Positions 42,331 through 54,043 of a stretch of 64,000 nucleotides of DNA are shown piece after piece. Positions within the stretch are counted from its first letter, which is position 1; every line of letters starts with the position of its first letter. Origin of the DNA: Zizania palustris (Eukaryota; Streptophyta; Magnoliopsida; Poales; Poaceae). The notes under the pieces were generated by a model. It made no database searches, was not told the DNA's origin, and saw nothing but the letters and a program-made list of their open reading frames with translations. A program made the translations under genes and the position numbers. Where the stretch lies: NCBI GenBank assembly GCA_019279435.1, contig JAAALK010000085.1, positions 558,001 to 622,000 on the forward strand, in the 5' to 3' direction.

Positions 42331-42990
42331 TTTCCTTCTACTTGAATTGGTAGATTACATGGGTGTTAAACATGTTCATGCGCATGGTGACTCTGTTAGT
42401 AGTACAACAAGTAGCTAAAAGTGCTCAATGTTTCAATGGCTTGCTGAATAGTTACTTGGATAAATGTTTAGACATAGTTGCTACTTTCGACGACTTCAAA
42501 ATTTCTCACGTGTCATGAAAAGCATATTCAATTGCAAATAATTTGGCTCATCAAGCATCTGACTATCAAGTCAGGAGAGGAAAATTTTCTGTATAGGAAA
42601 AGCTAATGCTTGGTCTCACTGCCGAAGCTAGAAACTTGAGGTGGGTGCGAGGTCTACCGGACCCTCCAGATCAGACCCCTCCGACCACCGAAAGGTGTTG
42701 CATGCCGGAGCCCTCATGTTGGAGCCCTCATGCCAGAGCCCTTCATTCGCTGAAGGGTCTTGCACGTCGAAGCCCTCATGCCGAAGCTTTCTGGGCAACA
42801 GAAATCATCGCACGCCAGACTCCTCTGGTAGAGGGCTTCGGTCTGATTGGCTTCGCACGACCGATCTGGTCAGCCTTCGGGAGAAGCAGGATAGGCCCGG
42901 GGGGCACTCCGAAGTTAGCAATTTAGATATTACTCTAGGAAAGGAATTAGCAAACCCTCCAGATATCCATAAGGATGATTAGAGAATTCC
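42331..42990 (+). other. Gypsy 1 RNase H-integrase spacer with LTR-like motif patch
   Basis: The first part is decayed RNase H. 42606-42905 is a GC-rich patch full of CCGAAG, GGAGCCCTCATGC and CTTCGG words, in the style of the LTRs of this family, lying between two conserved pol domains. Coding resumes at about 42960-43020. Confidence 0.55.
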
Positions 42991-42994
42991 AATC

Positions 42995-44183
42995 GCCCAA
43001 TATTTAAGAGATCCAAATCAAAGGATTGATTGCAAAGTTCAGCGACAAGCGTTTAAATTTGTGTTGCTAGATGATGTATTATACCGCCAAACTATGGATG
43101 GAGTACTTTTAAAGTGCTTGGATGCTGATCAGTCCAAAGTAGTCATAGGAGAACTCCATGAGGGGCGTTGCGACACTCATCAGTGAGCCCAGAAAATGAG
43201 TTGGATGCTCAAAAGAGCAGGTTTCTACTAGCCGACTATGACTGAGGATTATTTTAAATACTATAGAGGGTGTGAAGCATGTCAAAAGTTGGGTAATATT
43301 CAGTTAGCCCCTGATCACTAATTAATCCTATTATTAAGCCACGGTCATTCCGAGGTTGGGGTTTAGACTTCATCGATCAAATTCATCCACCCTCTTCAAA
43401 AGGGCATCGTTCGTGCTAATGGCGACGAACTACTTCACCAAATAGACCGAAGTCGTGCCTCTCAAGAACATGACTCAAAATGAGGTAACTGATTTCATCT
43501 TGAAGCACATTATACATAGATTCGGTATTCTCCAAACTCTCACCACAGATCAAGGTACTTCATTTATTGATAAAGAAGTGAGGGACTTTGCCGAATTTTA
43601 TGGTATTAAGTTAATAAATTATTTTCCATACTATGCTCAGGCCAATGGACAGGCCGAGTCTATTATTAAAAATGTGATCAAGCTCATTAAGAAGAAAATT
43701 GAAGAGTTGCCTAAAAGGTGGCATGAAGTGCTTTCCGAGGCATTGTGGGCTTGTAGAGTTGCAAAGCACGACGCCACCAAAGTCAGTCCATATGAGTTAT
43801 TATATGGACAAGAAGCCGTTCTACCAGTAGAGGTTGATCTTGGCTCTTTAAGGTTTCTTAAACAAGATGGCTTATTGGTTGATTAATATGAAACTCTTTT
43901 GAAGGATAATTTGGAAGTAGTGACCGATAAGAGGTTGAGGGCTTTAGAATCTATAGAAAAAGACAAAAGAATAGTAGCTAGAGCCTACAACAAAAGAGTT
44001 AAACCAAAACCGTTTCAAGTTGGTCACTTTGTTTGGAAAACAATTTTACCTTTAGGCACTAAGAGCCCCAAATTTGAGAAATGGTCACCTAGTTGGGAAG
44101 GACCTTTTAAAGTGGCTGAAATCGCTCTAGGTAATGCATACTTTTTAGAGTCCCTACAAGGAGAGCGATTTGAAGAGCTTTGA
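42995..44183 (+). pseudogene. Gypsy 1 integrase
   Basis: An HHCC-type N-terminus is readable as ELHEGRCDTHQ, MTEDYFKYYRGCEACQKLGN (43150-43300, with stops). Then ATNYFTK-TEVVPLKNMTQN, the second Asp in TLTTDQGTSFIDKEVRDFAE, Glu in NGQAESIIKNVIKLIKKKIE, and EALWACRVAKHDATKVSPYE. A stop at 43884-43886 precedes the C-terminal part with FQVGHFVWKTILPLGTKSPK and WEGPFKVAEIALGNAYFLES, ending TGA at 44181-44183. This is the GPY/F-type C-terminal domain of Gypsy integrases. The first Asp region is frameshifted (near 43370-43400). Confidence 0.87.
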
Positions 44184-44301
44184 ATGGCAGGTATTTGAAG
44201 AATTACTTTCCAAGTGTGTGCCAAAGTGCTTAGAAGTGTCGAAAAGCCGATATGTGAGGTATCATGTTTAGCCCATCATGCTTTTAGTTCACTTAGTTCA
44301 C

Positions 44302-44317
44302 TAAAAGGTAGGGGGCA
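44302..44317 (+). other. Gypsy 1 polypurine tract
   Basis: TAAAAGGTAGGGGGCA lies just before the 3' LTR start TGTTGATAGC, as expected for plus-strand priming. Confidence 0.8.
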
Positions 44318-44319
44318 TG

Positions 44320-45360
44320 TGTTGATAGCAAAAAAATGGCATTAATGGACAAGATTATCAAAATATTGATTTTGGTAATTTGGGTCATAAATATACAAGT
44401 CCTCGTATAGGCCGAAGCCTTATAGGGCCGAAGGCCATCAAACAGGGGGCCTTGGAGGCCTTTCAGCGGCCTTCTCGCTTCGGCCCGAAGGCCCTTCGGA
44501 GGCCTGCCTCACCGAAGATTCAGCGCAAGGAGCAGGCTTCGGCGGGCCTGCCGAAGGCCCACTCTTCGCAAGCTCCAGATAAGGAGTTTGATACTGATTT
44601 AGGTTGTTTATATCCCTAAACCTAATTAAGCCCAATCTTATTAGATTAGCATTAGATATAAGAAGACTAGCCCCTATAAATATAGGGGTCAGGCCGGTTC
44701 ATTCGACCCACCGACAAAATTCAACCACAAAGCCCTAGCTTTGAACCGGAGTTTATTTTTATTTACCTTTCTACACAACCTTCGTGGGTTTGCCTGGAAG
44801 CCCTCCGCCGGCCATTCGAAATGGTGGTAAGTCGTGTTACTTCGCTTGTGAAGAACCCGTTAATCTACGTAACATATTGTTATTTCCTTGTTGGCTCGCC
44901 TGCGAACCATCCGTTAATCTACATAACAGATTGCTACCTTCGTTTCTCTACTGCAACACTTAGTAAATTCGGTCTCCAGGCCGAATTGGCACTTGATCTC
45001 TGTTCTGTTGCAGGTTTTCACGCTCAGAGCCCCTTCACAGAAGGTGTACGGAGCCAGGAAACTGGTTTCGGAGGCTGCCAGAACACCCATCGGCAGAACC
45101 CTACTTCGACTACCCATGCCGGACCCGTCACGCTATTGTCGGTCTAGTAAAGCCCGCACGCTAGAGCGCTCCGCATTAGGCTTCATCGTACCTGTACTCT
45201 GTATCAAGCTTCATCATTCCTACACTCTGCACCGGATGAAGTCACGCCAGCGCGTTGCATCAGATTTCCTATCGTGTTAGAGACTTCGTGCCAAACCTTG
45301 TCATTCGAAGGTGATTTCGCATCAGAGATATGTTCGGAGTATGCCTTCGGCCAGATCGAT
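44320..45360 (+). repeat. Gypsy 1 3' LTR, truncated
   Basis: It aligns with the 5' LTR from TGTTGATAGC-AAAAAATGGCATTAATGG, through the TATA box (44673-44687), to TGTTCGGAGTATGCCTTCGGCCAGATCGAT. It lacks the last 350-400 bases. Copia gag coding starts right after it. Confidence 0.88.
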
Positions 45361-45755
45361 GAAGCCTCAACAGTCTCACCCGGCTTTTGTGAGAAATTTT
45401 CATACTCACGCCGGTAGGTCTGGTAGAGCCTAGCCTTGACCTGAGCTGTCCCCTCATGATGTGCCTGGAGGGTAGCCCAGATCTCACGAGCAGTGGTGAG
45501 ATGGATAACACGCTCAAACTCACTAGGACCTAGACCAGAAAATAAAATATTCACCGCCTTACTATTATTTTGATGCTGGGTAATTACATTTTCAGCAGTA
45601 TCCGCAGCAATAGTCGTTATCGTGAAATTAGGATGAACACAAATCTCCCATGTGTCCGAGCTCTGGCTCATAAGGTATGCTCGCATGCGAGTCTTCCAAT
45701 AAGTGTAGCCAAAAGCTTCTAGGGATGGGATTTTACCAAAAGACGTCATGGTCAC
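45361..45755 (-). pseudogene. Copia B gag N-terminal part
   Basis: Minus strand from 45755: MTMTSFGKIPSLEAFGYTYW, KTRMRAYLMSQSSDTWEICV, ILFSGLGPSEFERVIHLTTA, IWATLQAHHEGTAQVKARLY, YENFSQKPGETVEAS. This is the Copia gag/UBN2-like domain (Trp-rich start, H-x4-IW, HEGT). It begins 45 bases inside the primer-binding site and is cut at 45361 by the Gypsy 1 LTR end. The N-terminal part is open. Confidence 0.85.
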
Positions 45756-45800
45756 TACCTAGGTTTTGAATCGGTTAAGATATTAGAAAAACATAACCTT

Positions 45801-45812
45801 GCTCTGATACCA
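45801..45812 (-). other. Copia B primer-binding site
   Basis: On the minus strand TGGTATCAGAGC, complementary to the 3' end of initiator methionine tRNA, the standard Copia primer site, two bases from the LTR end. Confidence 0.9.
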
Positions 45813-45814
45813 CT

Positions 45815-47333
45815 TGTAGGACCGAAAGTAGCGACCAGAGGGGGGGTGAATGGGCGCCTAAAAATTTCTTGCTAAATTATATTTTAATCCCAACACCCAA
45901 ATGAACATAACCAGTCAAATAATATTAGCAAAGCAAACTATTGAAACTAAAGTGAATAAAAATGAATACTAGAAATATTTAATGGCGTAGGCAAAATATC
46001 TAAATATATTATTAACTATTCAGATTGCAGTCTAAAATAAAAACTAATCAACTGAATAAAACATGGACCATCCAGAAATTAATTCAGAAATAATCCTAAA
46101 ATATTTCACGTAATTCTAGAATAACATAATTGTGACTAATAATATTTTTTCCTTTTTTATATGAACAGATTAAACAAATAAAAAAATAATTTGCGATAAC
46201 TAAAAAATCTAACAAATTAAAGATTTAACTACGAAATTTCAAAATGAATTTTTAGTTAATTTATTAATAGATGATTATCTATAAAATTAATCTGCCTAAA
46301 AATAGTAGATTAAAAAACTACCTAAAAATAGATGATTATCTATAAAATTTCGAATCTTTCGCCCAGCGTTACTGCTCGTCGTCTCGCGTGATTCGAACAT
46401 CGCCAAACGTGATCCAGGCGAAGCTGTACGCCCGGCAATCGCTGTGACTTCACTGCCAGAAATTGCCACAGAGATCTTTTCGTGGGGGGCCCACTCACTT
46501 GAACGCCGTGCCTTGAGGTCTAGCCGGATGCATGCGTCGTGAGCACCATAATTGCTGGACCCCACGGGCTGGCAGGGAAAAACTGCTCTCCCTGCTGTTG
46601 TCCCACGCTGATACAGCACCTCTGGATGCTACTTATTTCAGCAAAGAAAAAAAAAGAAACCTACGATGGACACTCCAATAGCAGATCAAAACTATCGACT
46701 AACTAATTTCGGAGGAGAACGAAGACCAGAAAAAATGGACTGTAGACTTGTAGATTGATTTAATAAAAACAGTCATCTATCCCCAAAGAGATAGGGGCCT
46801 ATTTATAGGCAAATCCTAATACATGAAAAGACTATTTTACCCTCGGGTAAAATAAACTAACTCTAAAATAAATTCCGAAAAATACTAAACTAATCTTATA
46901 AAAATTACCTGACTCAAATAAAAATATTCTAAACTTAAAAACTAAATATTAATATCCTAAAAATGAATTTAAACATAGACTGTCAGTTTTACGCCGAAAC
47001 TGACAAAGCGTCCACCGTCTTCGCACCGGTTACCCGGATTGGGCCGACCCGACCCCGCAGCTTCCTCAGCCCGGCAATCGCTCGCCGCCCGTGTACCTGA
47101 GTCAAACCCAATCAACAGACCAGTGGATCATCTGCCGCTCCTAGCCATGTACCCGGATTGGGCCAGCCTGACTCTGTGGCTCCTCTGCCCGGCCGTCGCT
47201 CACTGCCAGTGTACCTGAGTCACATGCGCCTCATACTCGGTAGGTCTTCATCTCTCCCTTCCTTTGACTTCCATTGACAATCACTCATCACATCTGGAAT
47301 ATCAAAACCATATTCTTCAACATGGTTTCTCAT
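45815..47333 (-). repeat. Copia B LTR (shared by two internal regions)
   Basis: In + reading it starts TGTAGGACCG and ends CATGGTTTCTCA. The left side has the primer-binding site and gag. The right side has a purine-rich tract (AAAAAGGA on the minus strand, 47334-47341) and then the C-terminal end of pol. A TATA-like CCTATTTATAGG is at 46798-46809. 46990-47290 matches 60565-60880 in another LTR copy, including two CCCGGATTGGGCC blocks. Confidence 0.85.
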
Positions 47334-47489
47334 CCTTTTTGAATAATATTATTCTAAACAAATAGTCTCACACAATAAGTCATCAACCAATAAATTAAAT
47401 GTAACCAACATTTATTCAAGGAATAGGATAATAATTATCCTCTTACATTAGCATAGACACCACTAACAACTTTCACTTACACATGACTC

Positions 47490-48925
47490 ACTCACGCAAG
47501 AAACGTGTACCCATGGAGCTCAAGTGTGTCTTATGCTTGGGATGTGGAAGAGGTTTTGTCAACAGATCTTCTACATTCAAATCCATGTTCTCCTTACAAA
47601 TTATCACATCACCTCTCTCTATGATCTCGTTGATCAGGTGATATCGCTGTAGTATTTGTTTGGATTTCTGGTGTGATCTAGGCTACTTGGCTTGCTCAAT
47701 GGCACCACTATTATTACAATAGAGGTCCACTAGACTAGACGCACTAGGAACAACCCCAGCTTAGAAATAATCTTTCTAATCCAAATGGCCTCCTTCGTAG
47801 CTTCTAAAGTTGCGATACTCATATTTTGTTATAGAACTGAGCATCGTCTCTTGCTTGGAACTTTTCCAACTCAATGCGCTTCCATCCAGATTGCGATCGA
47901 GAATCATCATTATCGGTATGAAAGCGAGCATCGGTGTAACCATTTACAACGAGCTCCTCTTCTTCACTGTACGCCAAGAACATATCCTCAGTCCTTCTCA
48001 AGTACTTGAGGATGCTTTTTTCTACAACCCAGTGACTTTCACCTAGTTTTGACTGGTATCTGCTCGTAACACATAGAGCTTATGAAACATCTGGGCGTGT
48101 ACACAACATGGAATACATGATGGAACTGATCGTGGAGGCATACGAGATCGCACTCATTTTCTCTAATTCATCAGGTGTCACGGCAAACAGATTCTTACTA
48201 AGAGAAATGCCATGTGACATTGGTAGAGATCCCTTCTTGGAACTCTGGATCAATCCAATTAGCAGTTTTGATCTATCTCTATAGATCTTTATGCTCAAAA
48301 TGTATGTTACCTCTCCAAGATCTTTCATCGGAAAACTATTTTTCAATGAAGTCTTGACAATATTCAATAAAGCAATATCATTTCCGATCAATAATATTTC
48401 ATCCACATATAAGAATAAAAATACAGGTGAGCTCTGACTAGCCTTCTTAAAAACATAAGGCTCTTCTTCACTCTCGATGAAGCCAAACTCTTTGACTACC
48501 TCATAAAAATGAAGATTCCAACTCTGAGAAGCTTGCTTCAGCCCATAAATGAACTTCTGCAACATACAAACTTTCCTAGCCTTTTCCGAATCATCTAGAC
48601 CTTCACGCCATGTCATGTACATATCCTCACATAGGTGTCCTTTCAGGAAAGCCGTCTTGACATCCATTTTCCATATCTCATAATCATAAAATGCGGAAAA
48701 ATTGCTACGATGATCCGAATAGACCTATGCATTGTGACGGGCGAAAATGTTTCATCATAATCAACACCTTGAATTTGTTTGAAACCTTTCGCCACCAATC
48801 TTGCTTTATATATGTGAACATTTCCATCAACATCTATATTTTTCTTAAAGATCCATTTACACTCAACAATTTTTACACCTTCGAGTGGATCGACCAAGTT
48901 CCAAACTTGATTTTCTAACATGGAC
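47490..48925 (-). pseudogene. Copia B reverse transcriptase and RNase H
   Basis: From 48921: MLENQVWNLVDPLEGVKIVE, CKWIFKKNIDVDGNVHIYKA, RLVAKGFKQIQGVDYDETFS, frameshift near 48660, MDVKTAFLKGHLCEDMYM (catalytic Asp in DVKTAFL), KFIYGLKQASQSWN, VFLFLYVDEILLIGND. The RT active site is YVDE instead of YVDD. SFPMKDLGEVTYILSIKI follows. The RNase H part is degraded (47780-48080), and the end is readable as DLNVEDLLTKPLPHPKHKTH, stopping about 47490. The 5' side is cut by the Gypsy D LTR in the conserved segment before MLENQVW. Confidence 0.88.
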
Positions 48926-48928
48926 TCT

Positions 48929-49479
48929 ATTGGGGGAAATAATCCGATCAGTCATGCCATTAAGCGGACAACTCCAAAACGATTTCAGAGCAGGTAAAGT
49001 GCAAAGCCTTCTGACACCCCTACGGTACTCCAAAGAAGGAGGCTTAAAGCCCATGTCGCTAGCCCTGACAACCGCATAGGAGGTGGGATGCAAAGCCTTT
49101 GAATGCACTAGTGGCCTCGCCACCTCGCTGCCCTCTGGAGGGCCCCGCTCCGATGGAGCGCCGCAAAACGGGACAAAATGTTTACTTTACCAAAGCGTTC
49201 GCACATGCCTTACCATTCTACCCCTAAGAGACATCATGAATAGAGTCCACTATGACAATTCTAACTAGAGGATAGGGTAGTAATTCCCTATTAGATCATT
49301 GCCTATAAATACCCCTCTATTCTCCTGTAATAAGGATATTCATTCACGTATTAGAGCACACTTCGAACTACAATAAGGTTATTATCATGTTCGGAGGCTT
49401 GACCTGGAGCGAATTTAATCTCTTCATTTAGCTATCCCTTCGAGGCTATTCGAACAAGTTAGTGTAATCTTTTATGCCA
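48929..49479 (+). repeat. Gypsy D 5' LTR
   Basis: Begins near TATTGGGGGAAATAATC (a TG start changed to TA) and ends about ATGCCA before the primer site. The TATA box CCTATAAATACCCC is at 49302-49315. About 550 bases long, GC-rich first half. Confidence 0.6.
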
Positions 49480-49483
49480 AAAG

Positions 49484-49502
49484 TTGGCGTCGTCCATGGG
49501 GA
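49484..49502 (+). other. Gypsy D primer-binding site
   Basis: TTGGCGTCGTCCATGGGGA directly follows the LTR. It has the same layout as in Gypsy 1-3 but a different middle, marking a separate family. Confidence 0.65.
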
Positions 49503-49519
49503 CTTTAGTACAAAAACTA

Positions 49520-51462
49520 ATGTCTCTGCCAACCCATTCTCTCAGGCTATGCCATCGAAGAGAAGCAAAAGGACAATTCCCATCCAAAGGGCCACCGGGA
49601 CCTCTCGGCAGTAACCCTTAGACACCATAGCAGGGGCTAAAGAGCACTGTGTAGTGGCCAAATATCACAACTTTAGGCGAATCCACTACCTTCATAGCCC
49701 CAAACACTTTACCCAAAACTGGAGACTCCTCAGGGTCGACCAGAACATACGCATGTCGTCAGGCCCTAACACTTCAAGAGGTCGTTGGCCTCTCGCAGCC
49801 CGAAGATCCCTCCTAGCTTTGACGGCTATCCAGAACGACTTTGTGACGATAAGCGAAGCTGCAAAGGTAGCGATAGGCAGATGCAGACCAACCTCATGCC
49901 TCCTTCGATGAAGACTCTCCGTTGCACCCCGACCTACAAAGGGTATGTTTTCACTCTAGATTCTGAGTGGCCATGCTCCCTAAGTACTCTAGAGACACAG
50001 ACCCCGGAGAATTCTTCCACTCCTATGCCATGGTGATAGAAGCCAGTAGAGGGGTGCATGACATAATGGTGAAATGTTTCCCCCTCGCACTTGAAGGGAT
50101 AACCCTTTGGTGGTTTTGGTCCTTAAAACCAAGATCAATGAAGTCATGGGATAAGATGTAGAAGAAGTTTATAAATAACTTCTAGGGAACCTTCGTGGCC
50201 CCATTATCCACGGGAAGCCTCTTTCAAATCAAGCAGCAGCCTAGGGAAATGCTGGCCAGTGTTACCAATGCTTTGATCATACAAAGTCCCAAATTAAGGG
50301 GTTTTCCATGTCCTCCATTGTTGATGCCGCTCATGAAGGTGTCACCAACCCTACCCTCCTCGACAATCTCAACAAGAAGCCCATTACCTCATTGGCCCAA
50401 CTGATGAAGTACTTCAAGGAGTACGCCCGACCGGAGGAAGGATAGCTCCGAAGGAATATAGCAGCATCCCCGGTTCAGGCCTTGGAGGTTAAACTCCCGA
50501 AAGTAAGGATCCCTAACCCATCTCGGGTGACGCCAACGGAGCATCGGCCGCATGACTCCCGACGGGGACAAAGGCACTATTGATTGGAAGTACTTAACAT
50601 CGCCTTTCCTACCTCGAAGCAACCAAGGTACAAGTAGAGCCAAGGCAGAGGCTGGGCCAATGGATCAAGGCCCCCGGCAAAGACATCCGGCCGAGCCAAA
50701 ATTTGTTTATTACGTTCACGGAGAGAATCAAAGTCATAACATCGATTCGTGTAAGTCAATCTTGGCTCTATGGATCGAGTACATCAAGCGAAGCACCGGC
50801 CGAGGGACCACCCACAGAGCGCCTCAAGCCATCCGCCCCGAGCCGATCGAGGTAGTTGGGAGGATCGAAGGGCGTAAAGACCCGAGGTACCCTCATATGC
50901 CTAACATATTGCCTCCCCTGAAGATCGAAGACGACCCTGACTGCCAGAAGCTCATAGTGTTGCCCATTACCAGAGGGGGTGCCATGGGCAGCATGTCAAA
51001 GTGGCAGTGAAGGGAGTATGTCCACGAAGTGGGACACATTGAGACCTCGACATCTGCTTTTGCTATACCCAAGTGGTCGCATGTGCCCATATACTTCACG
51101 TCAGATGACGTGCTCAGCATCAAGTTCCCCCACGCTGACCCCCTGATCATATCTGTTGATATCGCTGGCACCGAGGTCCGTTGAGTGGTGGTCGATGGAG
51201 GGAGCTCCGCTGACATAATGTTCATCCACGCCTTCGATCAGCTCTACTTCTCACGAACCACCTGCTCCTAGCGGCTTGCCCCCTACAAGGCTTCGCCGGC
51301 CCTCACTCGACACCCTCATCTAGATAGTCCTGGAGTTCACCTTCGGGGAAGGCCACCTTGCAAGATCCGAAGAGGTTATCTTCGACATCGTCGATGCACC
51401 GTAAGCCTACAACACTATCTTTGGAAGGGGCATGTTAAACTAGTTTAGTGACATAGCGCACC
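49520..51462 (+). pseudogene. Gypsy D gag and protease region
   Basis: A much broken gag. Readable pieces are SPKLRGFPCPPLL (frameshifted SIVDAAHEGVTNPTLLDNLN) and KPITSLAQLMKYFKEYARPE near 50380-50440. A His/Cys segment YYVHGENQSHNIDSC at about 50710-50755 corresponds to the zinc-binding motif of RIRE3/Retrosat-like gag. Then IEGRKDPRYPHMPNILPPLK, FTSDDVLSIKFPHADPLIIS, and a retropepsin site VVVDGGSSADIMFIHAFDQL at about 51187-51246. Coding is cut at 51462 by the Gypsy 2 LTR. At least six stops or frameshifts. Confidence 0.75.
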
Positions 51463-52484
51463 TGTTGAGAGTAGAAAATGGCATTAATGGTCCTGATTGT
51501 CAAGATATTAAAATTGGTAATTTTGGGATGAAAATATGCAATTCATGGCACAGGACGAAGCCCTGAACTATCGAAGGTCCATCCACATGGGGCTTCGGTT
51601 GCCCCTTCGATGGCCTGCTTCACCGACATGCTTTGGCAGGCCTACTGAAGGCCCACTTTGGGTAGGCCTGGGGGTGAATCTGTTAAAGTTTTGTGTAGTT
51701 TTGATCCCCAATAAAATCTTATCTATTTTATGCCGAATCCTAATTAGGTTAGAGTTAGAGTTGTAGCTAGGTACGTCAAGACAAGACCTTATAAATATAG
51801 GGTTGAGGCCGATTCAAAGGGAATCTCCACGGATCAACTCAAAACCCTAGTTTTGAATCGTACCTTTACTTTTCATCTACTTTTGCGTTGAAAGCCCTCC
51901 GTGCATCACGTCGTAACCATTGTAAGTCCATGTTGATTTGCTTGTGAATCATGCGTTAATCTATGTAACAGATTGCTATTGCATTGTTGGCTCGCTTGTG
52001 AACCATCCGTTAATCTACGTAATATATTTCTACCCTTTGTTCTGTCTGTTTTCCTATTACTACACTTGTTAATTCGGTCCCCAGGCCGAATTGGTGGTTA
52101 ATCTTTGTGTTTTGCAGAAGTTTGCACTTAGATTACCCTCACAAGGAGTCCATCTTCGGTCAGATCGATCTAAACGCTGAAGGTTACCTTTGGCACATAC
52201 TTTGCACTAGACGCCAAAGGCCTCCCTTCGGTGACCCTTCGCAAGGTATATTTCGAACCAATCAGGCTTCGCTCGGCCGATTGGGTTATTTTATCTACAC
52301 ACTTCAGCTAATTGGATTATTTCTATACAATTTGATTGCCTGGTGACTCCACCCCCTTGCTACTATTAAGGGTAGTCGGAACACAATATTAGTGTTGTTT
52401 CATGCTTACGCTTATCCCTAAGTATCCGCACACTTTTAGATCATCGAACCGGCCCGAGTATGGTGGCACATTTTCATGTCAACA
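51463..52484 (+). repeat. Gypsy 2 5' LTR
   Basis: Starts TGTTGAGAGTAGAAAATGGCATTAATGG and ends TTCATGTCAACA. TATA box TTATAAATATAGGG at 51789-51802. It shares AATCTA-GTAACAGATTGCTA blocks and CCTTCGG words with Gypsy 1, but is shorter (1022 bases) with fewer CCGAAGG copies. Confidence 0.88.
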
Positions 52485-52490
52485 TACTTT

Positions 52491-52509
52491 TTGGCGACTC
52501 CACTAGGGA
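52491..52509 (+). other. Gypsy 2 primer-binding site
   Basis: TTGGCGACTCCACTAGGGA, six bases after the LTR end, one of three near-identical sites (Gypsy 1, 2, 3). Confidence 0.75.
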
Positions 52510-52517
52510 CAATGCCA

Positions 52518-52941
52518 ACATGATAAGTACATCCACATCGGCTGCGAGTACCTCTACAATGACTACTATGTCTACAACATCGATGAGTACCATGGGAGGC
52601 ACAAAGATCGACAACCGCAATGTCATGATGCCCACCATTGCATATATACCCGAGGAAGGTCGGGCAGAGATCGAGACGAATATGGAAGAACTCCAAGATC
52701 TCATGCTCGTGAGATACGTCAATACACGTGCGGGCTTCATCAAGCGCGACGTCAACATCCCTGACCTCGCTCGAAGTCAGGTAACCCCACTATCACCTCC
52801 TTTATCTTCCTTAGAAATTGAATAGAAAATAGTTGTGTCCGTATACAAAGCCGTTAGCGCTTCGCTAGCGAACCGTCTAGAGTTAGTGGTTAACTCTCAA
52901 GTAGAGGCAACGTTTAGAAGTTTCGGCTTTACCGAGGTTGA
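52518..52941 (+). pseudogene. Gypsy 2 gag, N-terminal part
   Basis: Open from ATG 52518: MISTSTSAASTSTMTTMSTT, then IDNRNVMMPTIAYIPEEGRA, ELQDLMLVRYVNTRAGFIKR and PPLSSLEIE, followed by TAG at 52823-52825. After the stop the frame continues (KIVVSVYKAVSASLANRLEL) to RSFGFTEV, where the inserted element begins. The low-complexity Thr/Ser start is shared by Gypsy 1 and 3. Confidence 0.85.
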
Positions 52942-53566
52942 TGTATGCTTTGATGGCCCGATCTTTCAGTGAGAGGATAGAGATAAGATGATAATTTTGA
53001 TTGGTAGAAGATGACATTGACGACCCGACTACCGTACGAGACGTTCGTGTTGTGCCTTAGCGATCGATACACCAACTCCAAGGGTTGTTGATCTTATCAG
53101 TGATCAACCTTGTTCCTGCAAGAAATCAAAGAACGAGCAAGAACAAGATAAAGGAGCAACTACAATTGCTAGATATGAAATACGCACAAAGGGTAGTTGG
53201 GGTTCTGAAACGTGAAACCGATGATCTAACCGATCACGGGTTTACACGGACAAGTAGCATTGGCTAAACTTTTATCTAATCAAAACCCAAATTACAACTG
53301 AAGTCTCTAGGGTTATTTATAGCCCTAGGGATGTTCCCAAAGTTTGGAAACTTATTACATATGGAAACTACTAATTATTTCCTAAACAAATTGACTATAA
53401 AAAAGAAACATGCATTGATTTAGTGATTGTGATCTCCTCCAATGGAATATGGATATGTAGCTAGATCCGTTGGAAAGAGGATGTATCAAGCTTTCCAAAA
53501 AGTCCAAGATCATCCAAATCGGAGTTTCCATTTAAACTTTATGCACATTTGAATTCGGTGTTGTCC

Positions 53567-54025
53567 CTACGGTCCGAATCCGATTCCAGTATTCTCAATC
53601 GTGTAGAACTTTATTTCTGTTTTCTCTTGGAACAAAAGTAATGTCTCAAACTTGTATATTATGTTTGGATGGCCTTGACATGATCGCCAATCAACTTCCA
53701 CGATGTTCCAAGCCCTTGATTTGCTCACAACGCATCCCTTAATCCATGTAATAATTTCTGTAATTGAAAACAACAACTCATGCTGCATCAAACTTTTCTC
53801 AAATATGTAAAATGTAAATCGAATATACAAAGCATGCACCTTTGTTTTTATTATATTTATATCCCAACCGGTGATGTCCTCATCATTCTCTCCTTGTTGG
53901 CTGCAAACCATCCTCGGTTTGTTCTTGTGTTCATCATCAATGCAACTCCTAGCAAAAGAACCATTATTGTGCAGTATCTCTTGTTCTTTAAACATGTGGT
54001 GAATTGAAGAAAACCAACTCACCAA
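53567..54025 (-). pseudogene. downstream open segment of the gag-only element
   Basis: A 152-codon open frame on the element strand beginning MVSWFSSIHHMFKEQEILHN and containing FTFYIFEKSLMQHELLFSIT. No known domain. It probably continues the decayed gag extension or is 3' internal sequence that is open by chance. Confidence 0.3.
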
Positions 54026-54043
54026 ATCCTTTGCTTTAACAAA

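Larger units (their letters stand above)
35362..45360 (+). mobile_element. Gypsy LTR retrotransposon 1, near complete
   Basis: Order on +: 5' LTR, primer-binding site, gag, protease, RT, RNase H, integrase, polypurine tract, 3' LTR. This domain order (integrase last) is Gypsy (Ty3). The 3' LTR is cut at about 45360, where Copia sequence starts, so the right target duplication is lost. All genes carry stops or frameshifts. Confidence 0.9.

Noticed and set aside
44185..44301. Envelope-like gene after integrase
   Set aside because: Only about 120 bases separate the integrase stop from the polypurine tract; there is no room for an additional gene.
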